A DNA stretch of 7,032 bases from UMGS755 sp045652815 (GTDB lineage Bacteria; Bacillota; Clostridia; UBA1381; UBA9506), in the NCBI GenBank assembly GCA_045652815.1, contig JAZOLH010000071.1, positions 1 to 7,032 on the forward strand. The letters run 5' to 3'. Every line of letters begins with the position of its first letter. The stretch's first letter is position 1. Positions 1 through 6,914 of the stretch are shown piece by piece. Made by a program: the position numbers and the translations under genes. The notes beneath the pieces are model-generated. The model ran no database searches, was not told where the DNA came from, and was given only the letters and a program-made list of their open reading frames with translations.

Positions 1-17
1 AACCCAAAAAATGCATC

Positions 18-83
18 AAAAAGTGGCAATACGAAATTAGCGAGAACAGCAAAGGCTTTGAAGGTTTTCAACCCCTCAAAGCC
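18..83. repeat. Dispersed hairpin repeat, copy A
   Basis: This segment matches 4401-4467 closely. Both begin AAAAAG(G)TGGCAATA and end in an almost identical block running from AAAGGCTTTGAAGG to CCCCTCAAAGCC. The block folds into a hairpin: here 52-61 pairs with 76-85 (10 bp), with an inner 4-bp stem 63-66/70-73. All three forward frames are short or interrupted, so I do not call a gene. It lies about 80 bases before the tRNA-Ser fragment and may belong to the end of the element that abuts that site. Positions 86-164 between the repeat and the tRNA fragment hold nothing I recognise. Confidence 0.6.
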
Positions 84-164
84 TTGATTTTATGCGGTTT
101 TTATCGCTTTTTAAGTTCCTTTAACTTCCGCTTATTTCGTCTATCTAAAAAGACTCTCTAACAG

Positions 165-220
165 CTCGAAATCACGATGCCCCCTGAGGGACGTGGGTTC
201 GAATCCCACCCGCTCCGCCA
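165..220 (+). tRNA. 3' fragment of tRNA-Ser (anticodon CGA), probable attachment-site copy
   Basis: From 165 the sequence reads as an anticodon loop CTCGAAA (anticodon CGA at 167-169). It continues with an anticodon-stem strand (172-176) and a variable arm with a CCC-CTGA-GGG hairpin, as in class II tRNAs. A perfect 5-bp T stem follows (193-197/205-209) around TTCGAAT, then acceptor strand CCGCTCC, discriminator G and encoded CCA (218-220). The bases just upstream (160-164) do not pair with 172-176. No GGAGCGG acceptor strand or D arm is found to the left, so this is not a functional tRNA. Such 3' fragments starting in the anticodon loop are typical identity segments left by tyrosine integrases, and an integrase remnant lies immediately to the right. 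The isotype rests on the CGA loop and the long variable arm. Confidence 0.75.
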
Positions 221-221
221 A

Positions 222-257
222 AAAACTCCTTGAAGGTTTTATCCTTCAAGGAGTTTT
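222..257. terminator. Bidirectional hairpin terminator after the tRNA fragment and integrase stump
   Basis: A perfect 15-bp stem (222-236 with 243-257) surrounds a 6-base loop TTTTAT. The stem base is A/T on both sides, giving a T run in either direction: TTTT on the plus strand, and TTTTT running into the tRNA 3' end on the minus strand. It would stop transcripts leaving the tRNA site rightward and those leaving the integrase stump or the nitroreductase operon leftward. Confidence 0.75.
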
Positions 258-262
258 CTCTT

Positions 263-430
263 TCAGGAAAACGCTGAGCCTATTGCCATCGCGCTTACCT
301 TCTTGCTCTCGCTGCCAATGTGACTATAGATGTTAGCAGTAGTCCCCATATCGCTGTGCCCCAGCCAGTCCTGAATCATTTTCATCGGCACGCCGTTTGC
401 GAGGAGTAGCGTGGAAAGACCTTTGGTCTT
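263..430 (-). pseudogene. Tyrosine recombinase/integrase, C-terminal remnant
   Basis: The minus strand encodes about 52 residues ending at a TGA at 263-265. They include LLLANGVPMKMIQDWLGHSD, then TTANIYSH, which is the end of a phage- or ICE-type tyrosine integrase. The second active-site His (in WLGH) and the nucleophilic Tyr (in IYSH) are present. The catalytic domain upstream, including the first Arg, Lys and the HxxR motif, is absent: similarity fades near 419-430, where the nitroreductase gene ends, and the frame meets a stop at 452-454. The protein cannot be active. It points toward the tRNA-Ser fragment about 43 bases away, the usual int-att arrangement, so it marks an old integration. 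The exact breakpoint is uncertain by a few codons. Confidence 0.85.
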
Positions 431-431
431 T
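415..431. other. Small perfect inverted repeat at the nitroreductase/integrase junction
   Basis: AAAGACC-TTT-GGTCTTT forms a 7-bp stem with a 3-base loop. It covers the point where integrase similarity begins and overlaps the nitroreductase stop codon (430-432). On the minus strand it is followed by only a short T run, so it could at most be a weak terminator. Alternatively it is a scar of the rearrangement that truncated the integrase. Confidence 0.4.
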
Positions 432-1239
432 ATTCCAAACTGAAAGAAGCATCATACTCGACGTCTGACTCTATCTTTGGATCATTTTGCCCAAAGGCAA
501 CATTCAAATTATTCTCTTTTGCAGTTAGGTCAAAGTGGCAAAGCGCAATACCCATATCAATCATTTGCATATCAAGTTTTTCGTTATAGCTAAAGCCCTT
601 ACTGCGTTTCAGATAAAAATGAACTGAATCATCAGCCACAACAACTCGCCATGGCTGTTTGTTTACTGCCGATGGTGCAAGTCTTACCATTTCCAGCGCT
701 TCTGCCCATTTTCCTGCTTTTTCTTGAGATAAAGGGGTATCAAATGAGCCGTCAAAGAATAATCCCTCAAAAGGAAGTCTTTCGTCGGCTTTCACTCCTT
801 TTCGCATCATACTCTCGCGCAAAGACATCTTTTTAGCCGGATACCCAAGCGGACTTGCGCAAGGCATAATTTCGTCATTATCAAGTTCCATAGCCTGTTC
901 AAAAGCAGAGCGGTTCATCGTTCCGCCGAGCCAGGTTGTTCCAATACCGATTGCTTGGGCATATAACACCAGCATTTCAAAGGAATAGCCAAATGCCACA
1001 CTTGCATTTTCAATGCATTTAATTTTACCGCCGACAAATAAATCCGTGCCCACCGTAACAGGACAGTTAAGCCCATGTTCCTTTGCATTCATCAACTTGA
1101 AATCCACAGGAATTTTATAAGGATTTTCTAAAGTCTTTGCAAAGGATATCAATTTTTCTATGTCGTTTTTATCCAGTTCTCTGCCATCAAATGTTCTGAC
1201 ACTTCTTCTGTTTCGAATATGTTCTTTGATATTATTCAT
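430..1239 (-). CDS. Nitroreductase-family protein (TM1586-type), FMN-dependent oxidoreductase
   Basis: The 269-aa product resembles the putative TM nitroreductase family (TM1586-like), single-chain proteins with two nitroreductase-like halves. Visible features are the N-terminal RRSVRTF segment (11-17) that contacts flavin phosphate in this superfamily, GIGTTWLGG (98-106), LAPSAVNKQPW (187-197) and the helix MIDMGIALCHFDLTA (226-240). Members are presumed cytosolic NAD(P)H-using flavoproteins; the natural substrate is not visible. Its ATG overlaps the upstream arsC-like stop as ATGA (1236-1239), and a GGAGAG ribosome site lies about 9 bases ahead, so it is translationally coupled as the last gene of a four-gene operon. 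The length looks complete, but the stop codon falls right at the integrase breakpoint, so loss of a few C-terminal residues cannot be excluded. Confidence 0.82.
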   Translation of the reverse strand: MNNIKEHIRNRRSVRTFDGRELDKNDIEKLISFAKTLENPYKIPVDFKLMNAKEHGLNCPVTVGTDLFVGGKIKCIENASVAFGYSFEMLVLYAQAIGIGTTWLGGTMNRSAFEQAMELDNDEIMPCASPLGYPAKKMSLRESMMRKGVKADERLPFEGLFFDGSFDTPLSQEKAGKWAEALEMVRLAPSAVNKQPWRVVVADDSVHFYLKRSKGFSYNEKLDMQMIDMGIALCHFDLTAKENNLNVAFGQNDPKIESDVEYDASFSLE

Positions 1240-1643
1240 AGCACACTCTCCTCTCTGATTATGTTCTGCAATTCCAATATTTTCTCTTTAATCGTATTCG
1301 CTGTTTTGATAAATTCTTCATCCCTTTTTCCCGTGGGATCGTCAAGTCCCCAATCGTAACGCTCTTTGCAAGGGATATAGGGGCATTGAACGTTACATCC
1401 CATTGTAATAACGATATCAGGGACAGGGATATCCGAAATCCGCTTCGAATACTGACCCGACAGATCTATATCAAAATGCTCTTTCATAATTCGTACAGCA
1501 TCTTGGTTTATCTGTGGCTTTGTTTCTGTTCCTGCAGAATAGCAGTCATATTTTTCTGACAGATACACTTTTCCAAAAGCCTCTGCCATTTGACTGCGAC
1601 AGGAATTATGTACGCAAATAAATGCTATTTTAGTTTTTGACAT
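1236..1643 (-). CDS. Thioredoxin-coupled arsenate reductase / low-molecular-weight phosphatase family protein (ArsC-like)
   Basis: The 135-aa product has the phosphatase P-loop Cys10-x5-Arg16 (CVHNSCR) followed by SQMAEA, SAGT at 36-39, and the catalytic-Asp region WGLDDPTG (98-105). Cys83, Cys87 and Cys92 lie in TMGCNVQCPYIPC, where thioredoxin-coupled arsenate reductases keep the two Cys that relay the disulfide, so the fold and chemistry fit ArsC. I start at the ATG at 1643. The longer frame begins with TTG, while this ATG has AAAGGTG about 8 bases upstream and gives the family's usual N-terminus. It overlaps the DUF5714 gene by 14 bases and the nitroreductase gene by 4. No arsR, arsB or acr3 gene is visible, so arsenate may not be the true substrate; reduction of another oxyanion or protein phosphatase activity is possible. 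Confidence 0.85.
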   Translation of the reverse strand: MSKTKIAFICVHNSCRSQMAEAFGKVYLSEKYDCYSAGTETKPQINQDAVRIMKEHFDIDLSGQYSKRISDIPVPDIVITMGCNVQCPYIPCKERYDWGLDDPTGKRDEEFIKTANTIKEKILELQNIIREESVL

Positions 1644-2319
1644 AGAAAGGACACCTTTCTTCAATACATTGATTATTCATATGAGAGCGAGAGCAAACGA
1701 TTTCGTCAAGCTCCATATGTACACCAAGGTTCTCGGCAGTAAAATTAACTGCCTCACGAATTGCAATATAAGAATCTCTTTTACAGCACCGGGGACCGCC
1801 ATTTTTGCCGATTGCAGATAGAGCTTGTCCTGTCATCTGATTGGAAAGTCCCCAAGCCTCTTTTGCAAGGGGGGTGGACTTTGTTATAATCGACAGATAC
1901 ATACCTGTGCTTACGCCTGCACCGCAGGCACCCCAAAATCCGCAAGCTCCGCCGGGAACTTGCTTTCCTCTTGCGTACATTTCAGAAAGAACGGTCGGCA
2001 AATCAATCTCTCCGCCTGCGTTTTTATATGCCGTAAGAAGTGATGCCCCTACCATAACATGATGCTCGGGCCCGTGCATGTGGCAAAATTCCATTGACAT
2101 CATTTTCTCTAATATGCGAATAGGATTTTTGGACTTTTCATTTAACGCTAACGCTATAATTTCGTCCATTCCGTTTGTGTGACACTCACTGCAAACGTAG
2201 TGCCCGTTTACGCATCTTGTTTTGCTGTTTTCTTTTTTATGGCAAATCACACATTCCATCATTGTATCTGTTTCCAGATATTCAAGGGGTGCTTTGCAAA
2301 TTAAACATTCTTCACTCAT
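1630..2319 (-). CDS. DUF5714-family cysteine-rich protein of unknown function
   Basis: I recognise the DUF5714 family, whose function is unknown to me. The 229-aa protein has an N-terminal metal-binding-looking region with C5-x2-C8, C23-x2-C26, C36, GHYVC43 and C46 H47, resembling a zinc-ribbon or RING-like knuckle. The conserved core follows: CHMHGPEHH (79-87), PGGACGFWGACGAGVSTG (122-139), GGPRCCKRD (174-182), and C-terminal Cys209, Cys218 and Cys223. No membrane segment or signal peptide is seen. So many Cys/His suggest a cytosolic metal or Fe-S protein, possibly with redox or methyl-transfer chemistry, since some relatives are joined to methyltransferase domains. The ATG at 2319 is preferred over 2325: GGTGG is 7 bases from it but only one base from the upstream ATG, and homologues begin MSEEC-like. 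It is the second gene of the operon, 18 bases after the PAS gene. Confidence 0.8.
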   Translation of the reverse strand: MSEECLICKAPLEYLETDTMMECVICHKKENSKTRCVNGHYVCSECHTNGMDEIIALALNEKSKNPIRILEKMMSMEFCHMHGPEHHVMVGASLLTAYKNAGGEIDLPTVLSEMYARGKQVPGGACGFWGACGAGVSTGMYLSIITKSTPLAKEAWGLSNQMTGQALSAIGKNGGPRCCKRDSYIAIREAVNFTAENLGVHMELDEIVCSRSHMNNQCIEERCPFYVKN

Positions 2320-2337
2320 TTTCATACCACCATAATT

Positions 2338-2706
2338 TCAATTTTTCTTCGGCTGATAAAGTCCAACAGTTTCTATGTTTCTATACTCGTGCTTTTCGTA
2401 GTAGCCGATTAGTGTGCCGTCATCATCACGAAGAGCGACCATATAGACGTCTTTGTTTTCCTCGTCATTGCGATAGGTGTAAATGATGTTGTTGTCCTTG
2501 CTTTCTTTAAACCAAGTAAGCACCTTTTCTATCATCTCGTTGGCTTTGGGCGGATGACAGTCTTTTATACTTCTGCCAGTCAAATCCTTATGATAACGCC
2601 CTATCGCAGACGGATTCATGTAAACAATGATATCCTCCATATCGCAAACAACAACAGGGGCTGTGTCTTGGTCAAGTATGCTTTTGAAAAGTTTATGTAA
2701 TTTCAT
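2338..2706 (-). CDS. Stand-alone PAS-domain protein (PAS_10 / DUF438-like)
   Basis: The 122-aa product is a single PAS fold. It shows APVVVCDMEDIIVYMNPSA near residues 16-34, GRSIKDCHPPK (44-54) and ALRDDDGTLIGYYE (91-104). The GR-x-CHPPK signature is the one seen in the PAS domain that follows hemerythrin-like domains in DUF438 proteins. Here there is no hemerythrin, kinase, GGDEF or DNA-binding part, so it is probably a small soluble sensor or cofactor-binding partner. The Cys50-His51 pair could bind haem or metal, but that is speculation. It is the first gene of the minus operon, with its own promoter-like sequence and a GGTGAGG site 7-8 bases before the ATG. It diverges from the Crp/Fnr regulator gene across about 140 bases that carry the regulator-type operator. 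Confidence 0.78.
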   Translation of the reverse strand: MKLHKLFKSILDQDTAPVVVCDMEDIIVYMNPSAIGRYHKDLTGRSIKDCHPPKANEMIEKVLTWFKESKDNNIIYTYRNDEENKDVYMVALRDDDGTLIGYYEKHEYRNIETVGLYQPKKN

Positions 2707-2742
2707 TTTTTATCCTCACCTACTGTAATTTATGTTTAAATA

Positions 2743-2771
2743 ATTATACTATAAATTGCCTTGGAATTCAA
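2743..2771 (-). promoter_or_regulatory. Promoter for the PAS-DUF5714-arsC-nitroreductase operon
   Basis: On the minus strand TTGAAT (2766-2771) and a perfect TATAAT (2743-2748) are separated by 17 bases, placing the start site near 2736. The ATGTTGT/ACAACAT operator is centred 92.5 bp upstream of that point, a helical phase used by class I CRP/FNR activators. Regulation from that site is inference. Confidence 0.55.
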
Positions 2772-2777
2772 TATTTA

Positions 2778-2806
2778 TTGATTTACAAATAAAAATCTGA
2801 TATAAT
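2778..2806 (+). promoter_or_regulatory. Promoter for the Crp/Fnr regulator gene
   Basis: TTGATT (2778-2783) and TATAAT (2801-2806) are 17 bases apart, giving a start near 2813 and a 37-base leader. The regulator-type palindrome then lies from about +8 to +25, a position expected to block transcription. This suggests negative autoregulation. Confidence 0.6.
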
Positions 2807-2819
2807 ATTATAAACATAT

Positions 2820-2837
2820 ATGTTGTAATAACAACAT
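2820..2837. promoter_or_regulatory. Crp/Fnr-type operator, site 1
   Basis: ATGTTGT-AATA-ACAACAT is an inverted repeat with perfect 7-base arms. The same arms and spacing occur at 4327-4344 in front of the iron-sulfur gene. The 22-bp-class symmetry and the adjacency to a Crp/Fnr gene make that protein the obvious candidate ligand. The site overlaps the leader of the regulator gene, just ahead of its GGAGGG ribosome site (2839-2844). Confidence 0.72.
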
Positions 2838-2849
2838 TGGAGGGCATTT

Positions 2850-3518
2850 ATGGATTTTAATTTTCTATCAAAAACAATTCTCTTTCGGGGCATTGCTCCG
2901 CAGGATATACAATCGCTTATGGGCTGTCTTAACGCAACTACAAAGAAATACAGAAGAGATGAATTGATCTTTTATTCGGGTGACATCACATCTTTTATGG
3001 GCATCGTTCTTTCGGGCAGTGTTTCAATCGAAAACGATGATATCTGGGGTAACAGAAGTATTCTTGATTTAATCGGTCCCGGGCAAGTTTTCGCAGAGAA
3101 CTACGCCTGTATTCCGGGCGAACCTTTGATGATAAATGCAGTAGCGGGCGAAAGTACAGAAATTCTGTTTTTAAGTACAGAGTCGATGTTCTCCGTTTGT
3201 GCAAACACCTGTGCATTTCATAATAAACTGATACAGAATATGCTTTTGCTTTCAGCACAAAAAAGTCTGAATTTATCAAGAAGGATTTTACACACAAGTT
3301 CAAAAACCATCAGAGGAAGACTTCTTAGTTACCTATCCTATCAGGCAACTTACCACGGAAGCAAAAGTTTCGAAATCCCCTTTAATCGCCAACAGCTTGC
3401 CGACTATCTGAATGTTGACCGCAGTACGATGTCCAACGAGCTTAGCAAAATGCAAAAGGATGGCATTATAAAACTTAACCGAAATCGTTTTACTCTTTTA
3501 AATACCGATTCTGAATAA
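2850..3518 (+). CDS. Crp/Fnr-family transcriptional regulator
   Basis: The 222-aa product has the family's normal length and order. An effector beta-barrel occupies about residues 8-115 (SGSVSIENDD turn at 55-64, GPGQVFAEN at 77-85), a dimerisation helix about 120-145, and a C-terminal winged helix with the recognition region at about 178-203 (FNRQQLADYLNVDRSTMSNE). It is a cytosolic DNA-binding protein. The four Cys (26, 87, 117, 121) are not in the FNR Fe-S arrangement and the cAMP-contact residues are not evident, so the signal is unknown; a haem/NO-type sensor like HcpR is one possibility. GGAGGG lies 5 bases before the ATG. The gene diverges from the PAS operon and converges on the iron-sulfur gene. 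Matching palindromes in front of itself and of that gene suggest it regulates both. Confidence 0.9.
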   Translation: MDFNFLSKTILFRGIAPQDIQSLMGCLNATTKKYRRDELIFYSGDITSFMGIVLSGSVSIENDDIWGNRSILDLIGPGQVFAENYACIPGEPLMINAVAGESTEILFLSTESMFSVCANTCAFHNKLIQNMLLLSAQKSLNLSRRILHTSSKTIRGRLLSYLSYQATYHGSKSFEIPFNRQQLADYLNVDRSTMSNELSKMQKDGIIKLNRNRFTLLNTDSE

Positions 3519-3561
3519 AATAGTCCCTTTAGAAAATTATACTTTCTAAAGGGACTATTTT
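3517..3561. terminator. Shared bidirectional terminator between the convergent regulator and iron-sulfur genes
   Basis: A perfect 19-bp stem (3517-3535 with 3543-3561) encloses a 7-base loop ATTATAC. A run of six T (3558-3563) closes the right arm, and a matching T run closes it on the other strand. It overlaps the last bases of the regulator stop codon and abuts the stop of the iron-sulfur gene (3562-3564), so both transcripts can end in the same hairpin. Confidence 0.9.
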
Positions 3562-4266
3562 TTATCTATCTAAAATTCTGCCATCCGTTGAAATTGTTAC
3601 AACCTGCCACGGGATAAACTTTCCGCTTGCCTGCAAGGCTCTTTTTGCGGCGTTCTCAATACCTCCGCAACACGGAACTTCCATTCGAACTATTGTAACA
3701 CTTTTAATATCGTTACCCGAAATAATCTCGGTGAGTTTTTCTGCGTAGTCACCCTCGTCAAGTTTGGGGCATCCAATCAATGTGATTTTATTGCGGATAA
3801 ATTTGTTGTGAAAGTTTGCATAGGCATATGCCGTACAATCTGCCGCAATCAAAAGATTAGCCTGATTAAAATATGGGGCATTTACAGGTACCAGCTTAAT
3901 TTGCACGGGCCATTGCTGAAGTTGGCTTGTAATCGGCTGAGAAACGGTCTCATCAGCCATGACAACTTCTCTCTTTATAACCTTTGAATTCATTCCGGGA
4001 CATCCGCAAGGAAGTCTTTCACCTTGTTTATTCATCTTAGCCTTTTTTACCGCCTCTTCATTATAAGCCGGAGCCTCTCGTTCTTCAAATGTGATTGCAC
4101 CTGTCGGGCAAGCAGGAAGACAATCGCCCAATCCGTCACAATAATCTTCACGAGTAAGTTTTGCCTTGCCGTCAATCATTTCTATCGCACCCTCATGACA
4201 AGCTTTCGCGCACAATCCGCAACCGTTACACTTTTCTTCATCAATTTTAATTATTTTCCTAATCAT
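3562..4266 (-). CDS. Iron-sulfur (ferredoxin-domain) protein with cysteine-rich C-terminal domain
   Basis: The 234-aa product starts with a two-cluster ferredoxin domain. Cys13, 16, 19 and 23 form a canonical CX2CX2CX3C [4Fe-4S] motif. The second motif has Cys43, Cys49 and Cys53, with Leu46 where the second Cys should be (YCDGLGDCLPACPTG), so it probably holds a 3Fe or non-standard cluster. The rest contains LPCGCPG (86-91), AADC144TAYA, IGC166PKLDE and EVPC199C200GG, a Cys-rich region of unknown role. It is likely a cytosolic electron carrier or redox-enzyme partner; proteins of this type often neighbour hybrid-cluster-protein genes in Clostridia. AAGGAG lies 9 bases before the ATG. The gene is monocistronic, with its own operator-bearing promoter and a shared terminator. 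Confidence 0.82.
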   Translation of the reverse strand: MIRKIIKIDEEKCNGCGLCAKACHEGAIEMIDGKAKLTREDYCDGLGDCLPACPTGAITFEEREAPAYNEEAVKKAKMNKQGERLPCGCPGMNSKVIKREVVMADETVSQPITSQLQQWPVQIKLVPVNAPYFNQANLLIAADCTAYAYANFHNKFIRNKITLIGCPKLDEGDYAEKLTEIISGNDIKSVTIVRMEVPCCGGIENAAKRALQASGKFIPWQVVTISTDGRILDR

Positions 4267-4300
4267 GTCTCAAATCTCCTTTATTTCACTTTCTGATATG

Positions 4301-4306
4301 AGTATA
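4301..4306 (-). promoter_or_regulatory. -10 element of the iron-sulfur gene (activator-dependent promoter)
   Basis: On the minus strand TATACT sits here, giving a start near 4294 and a 28-base leader. The hexamer 17 bases upstream (CATAAA) is a poor -35 box and falls inside the regulator palindrome, whose centre lies at -41.5. A missing -35 with an operator at that exact distance is the class II CRP/FNR activation layout. Confidence 0.6.
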
Positions 4307-4312
4307 TCATAG

Positions 4313-4358
4313 AAAAAGTCTAATTTATGTTGTTATAACAACATAAATTAGACTTTTT
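4313..4358. promoter_or_regulatory. 46-base perfect palindrome: Crp/Fnr-type operator (site 2) inside a terminator-like hairpin
   Basis: Positions 4313-4335 are the exact reverse complement of 4336-4358. The core 4327-4344, ATGTTGT-TATA-ACAACAT, has the same arms and spacing as the operator at 2820-2837. The extra 14 bases on each side, absent from site 1, give a long stem with an A run before it and a T run after it on either strand. Minus-strand transcripts arriving from the feo side would therefore meet a bidirectional terminator just before the iron-sulfur promoter. The operator role is supported by the repeated motif; the terminator role by shape alone, and the stem is A/T rich. Confidence 0.7.
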
Positions 4359-4400
4359 TCACCTAATGTTTTTCTGGCAGGAATGGTTAGAAACGTGTGT

Positions 4401-4467
4401 AAAAAGGTGGCAATAGGCTGAATTCGAGCGCAGTAAAGGCTTTGAAGGATTTTAACCCCTCAAAGCC
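4401..4467. repeat. Dispersed hairpin repeat, copy B
   Basis: This is the second copy of the segment at 18-83, with about 30 of the last 34 positions identical. The hairpin is 8 bp (4438-4445 with 4460-4467). To the right lie further short G/C-rich inverted repeats (about 4463-4495). On the minus strand these structures follow the feo operon and could help end its transcript. GGCAATAGGCT (4409-4419) also occurs, inverted, near the end of the integrase stump at 277-287. The copy sits between the iron-sulfur gene and the feo operon, where base composition changes. The remaining bases, 4359-4400 and 4496-4547, hold nothing I recognise. Confidence 0.6.
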
Positions 4468-4547
4468 GACTCAAGGCTCGGCGAAGGCGCCGCCGAATTC
4501 GTCTTCAATCCAATAACAGAATACTGCAAATGATCTTTTGTGTGCGT

Positions 4548-4688
4548 TTACTCCTCGTCACAATGCCCGTTGCAACTTTTGGAATAGGGGCAACCAACAC
4601 ATTTTCCTTTTTTCTTTTGCCAAAAGAGATAGTATATCGCACCGCCTACAATGACCGAGACAATCAGAATCAAAACCAAATTAGTCAT
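4548..4688 (-). CDS. FeoB-associated Cys-rich membrane protein
   Basis: This 46-aa protein begins MTNLVLILIVSVIVGGAIYY and ends KGKCVGCPYSKSCNGHCDEE. It has one hydrophobic helix (about residues 3-22), a basic stop-transfer patch WQKKKGK, and a cytosolic-looking tail with Cys30, 33, 39 and 43. This is the pattern of the small Cys-rich proteins found beside feoB in Firmicutes, thought to assist iron transport in the way FeoC or a Cys-rich FeoB tail does elsewhere; the exact role is not established. Its ATG lies inside the feoB end, overlapping 8 bases (ATGACTAA, 4681-4688), so translation is probably coupled. The stop is TAA at 4548-4550. Confidence 0.88.
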   Translation of the reverse strand: MTNLVLILIVSVIVGGAIYYLFWQKKKGKCVGCPYSKSCNGHCDEE

Positions 4689-6639
4689 GTACATTCCTCC
4701 GAACCAACACTATCACAACGGCTGCCATTGCAGCCAGGGCAATTCCGCCGCCCACAATACCGCCGCCGAAGTGGCCGACGGTTAACAGGGTGCCCATTTG
4801 ATAAACCAAAAAGCCCAGGGTAAACCCGACACAGAGTTGCAAAACCACTCCGCCCCAAAGCCATTTTGCGCTTTTCATTTCGGCGTTCATTGCACCGATA
4901 GCGGCAAAACAGGGCGGAGAAAACAGGTTAAACACCAAATACGCCAGGGCGGCAGACTGGGTTAGCCCCATTACAGAGGCAACCTCACCGGCGTTGCCCA
5001 TTAAAGAAAACTCATCCACATTAATAAAGTTGGTGATGCCGTAGCAAACCGCCAACGTTCCCACCACATTCTCCTTAGCGATAAACCCGGTCACGGCGGC
5101 AGCTGCCAGTTGCCAAGCGTGATAGCCTACAACGGGAATCAGCAAATAGGCAAAGGGGTGGGCAATCCCCGCCAAAATCGAAGCGTCTGCCGATGCGGCG
5201 GGACGGAACGTCCAATCAAAGCTCTGCATTACCTGCACGGCGGTATTACACAGCAGAATAATGGTTGCCGCCTTAACGACGTAGGACCAGCCCCGGTTAC
5301 ACATAGAACGAAACGCTCCTGACAAAGACGGTGCTTTATACTCGGGAAGTTCGATAATAAAGAAGGTCTTTCGCGCCTTATGTCCCACGATTTTGTTGAC
5401 TAAAAGGGCAGACAGGAAAATAATCAAAATCCCCGACAAATACATGACCGTACTGATCCAACCTCCGTTGTCAAAAAACGCTCCTGCAAACAGTGCAATC
5501 ACAGGGATCTTTGCGCCGCACGGCATAAAAGGAGCCAACATTGCGGCGGCACGGCGTTCCCGCTCGTCACGGATGGTACGACTTGCCATTACCCCGGGGA
5601 CGGCGCAACCAACGGCAATCACAAAGGGAATAACCGATTTCCCTGACAAACCGACCCGCTTGAAGATGGGATCTAATACTACTGCCACGCGGGACATATA
5701 CCCGCAATCCTCCAGAATGGCAATCAGGAAGTACATGACCATTACCAAAGGTAAAAACCCAATGACGGCAATGACACCGCCAATGATGCCGTCTATCAAA
5801 AGAGCGGACAAAAGGGGCGATGCAGATGAAAGCAACCCGCCAAGGGCAGCCTGACCGACTTCCAGCCAACCGACCAGAGCATCTGCAACAAAGGGGCCGA
5901 CCCAGCTCTGAGAAATTTGGAATACCAGCCACATCACCACGGCGAAAATCGGGATCCCCAGCCATTTGTCGGTTAAGATATCGTCAATTTTATCCCCAAT
6001 GTTACGGTCGCGGGTGGGGATGGTGCGGGTCTCTACCGTTTTGACGATACGGTTGACATACTCGAACCGTCTGCGGTCTGCGGCACGAGCCGATTCCCGA
6101 TCACAGCAATCGGACACGCCTTGATAAAAGGGTGGAATCTGTTTGGCTCCAACCCGCTCCACTGCCGCAGAAACCAGTGCCTTTAACCCTTCGGAAGAGG
6201 TGGCATCAGTGGGGATAACGGGACATCCCAAGTGTTCCGAGAGGGCGTCGACGTCGATCTCTGTCTTTTTCTTTCTATTAACGTCGCTTTTATTTAAGGC
6301 GACTACAACGGGAATCCCCAGCTCCAGCAATTGGGTGGTCAAAAACAAACTACGGCTTAAGTTGGTCGCATCCACGATATTGATTAACACATCGGGATTT
6401 TCTTCCAGAATATAAGTGCTGGTAACACTTTCCTCCCCCGTAAACGGGGACATCGAGTATGCCCCGGGAAGGTCGGTCAGCATGAGTTTCCGCCCGTTGG
6501 CGTAGACCTTTTTCACCCCATGCTCCTTTTTCTCTACTGTGACTCCTGCCCAGTTGCCTACCCGCTCGTTTCGCCCGGTAAGCGCGTTGAATACCGTCGT
6601 TTTTCCCGAATTGGGGTTCCCCGCCAATGCAAGTTTCAT
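4681..6639 (-). CDS. feoB: Ferrous iron transport protein B
   Basis: The 652-aa product is a FeoB: an N-terminal cytosolic G domain joined to a polytopic membrane permease for Fe(II). The G domain shows GNPNSGKTT (G1, 7-15), VTVEKKE (G2 region, 33-39), DLPG (G3, 56-59) and NKSD (G4, 116-119), with a helical spacer to about residue 210. The membrane part starts near 228 and carries the conserved GCAVPGVMASRT (344-355) and PFMPCGAKIPV (370-380), two Gate-like stretches, and FIAKENVVGTL further on. It is somewhat shorter than the ~700-770 aa of many FeoB proteins and lacks a Cys-rich tail; the overlapping small protein downstream supplies one. AGGAGG (6647-6652) is 7 bases before the ATG. It follows feoA by 46 bases. 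Base composition is richer in G+C than the genes at 430-4266. Confidence 0.96.
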   Translation of the reverse strand: MKLALAGNPNSGKTTVFNALTGRNERVGNWAGVTVEKKEHGVKKVYANGRKLMLTDLPGAYSMSPFTGEESVTSTYILEENPDVLINIVDATNLSRSLFLTTQLLELGIPVVVALNKSDVNRKKKTEIDVDALSEHLGCPVIPTDATSSEGLKALVSAAVERVGAKQIPPFYQGVSDCCDRESARAADRRRFEYVNRIVKTVETRTIPTRDRNIGDKIDDILTDKWLGIPIFAVVMWLVFQISQSWVGPFVADALVGWLEVGQAALGGLLSSASPLLSALLIDGIIGGVIAVIGFLPLVMVMYFLIAILEDCGYMSRVAVVLDPIFKRVGLSGKSVIPFVIAVGCAVPGVMASRTIRDERERRAAAMLAPFMPCGAKIPVIALFAGAFFDNGGWISTVMYLSGILIIFLSALLVNKIVGHKARKTFFIIELPEYKAPSLSGAFRSMCNRGWSYVVKAATIILLCNTAVQVMQSFDWTFRPAASADASILAGIAHPFAYLLIPVVGYHAWQLAAAAVTGFIAKENVVGTLAVCYGITNFINVDEFSLMGNAGEVASVMGLTQSAALAYLVFNLFSPPCFAAIGAMNAEMKSAKWLWGGVVLQLCVGFTLGFLVYQMGTLLTVGHFGGGIVGGGIALAAMAAVVIVLVRRNVHD

Positions 6640-6655
6640 TGTCTTTCCTCCTGTA

Positions 6656-6671
6656 GTTAGCCGAAACTAAC
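6656..6671. promoter_or_regulatory. Feo operator-like inverted repeat, box 3 (feoA-feoB gap)
   Basis: GTTAG-N6-CTAAC is a perfect inverted repeat in the 46-base gap before feoB, ending 4 bases from its AGGAGG site. Read on the minus strand it fits TTAGTT-N4-CTAA, the pattern shared by the two boxes at the feoA promoter. It could be a second repressor site. As RNA it would also fold into a 5-bp hairpin with a UUUCGG loop beside the feoB ribosome site. Confidence 0.5.
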
Positions 6672-6685
6672 CATGCTGTAAAAAT

Positions 6686-6898
6686 TTAAATTAAAATGGC
6701 TTCCGCCAGTTGGTTATCCATGTGATAACGAGCATCTTTTAAAGAGACGACACACCCGCTTTTTAATCGGGAAACCACGGTAATCTCTCCCCCGTTATAG
6801 CACCCTAAAGAAAAGAGAAACGCATTTAACTCTTCGTCTTGGGTCAGTACCGCCGACACTTTGTATGTAACACCGAGTGTTGCTTCTTTCAATGTCAT
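6686..6898 (-). CDS. feoA: Ferrous iron transport protein A (small SH3-like protein)
   Basis: The 70-aa product is a FeoA: a small cytosolic SH3-like beta-barrel thought to bind FeoB and modulate its activity. The sequence shows the family pattern of a short start, LGVTYKVSAV, a central LGCYNGGEITVVSR where FeoA proteins carry a LG-x-x-G-x-x-I/V motif, and a C-terminal strand ending AEAILI. I choose the ATG at 6898 because AAGGG (6907-6911) is 8 bases upstream. The longer frame would begin at a GTG (6907) that overlaps this ribosome site. It is the first gene of the feo operon, behind a consensus promoter and two operator-like boxes. Confidence 0.9.
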   Translation of the reverse strand: MTLKEATLGVTYKVSAVLTQDEELNAFLFSLGCYNGGEITVVSRLKSGCVVSLKDARYHMDNQLAEAILI

Positions 6899-6914
6899 CA
6901 AAAACACCCTTCCC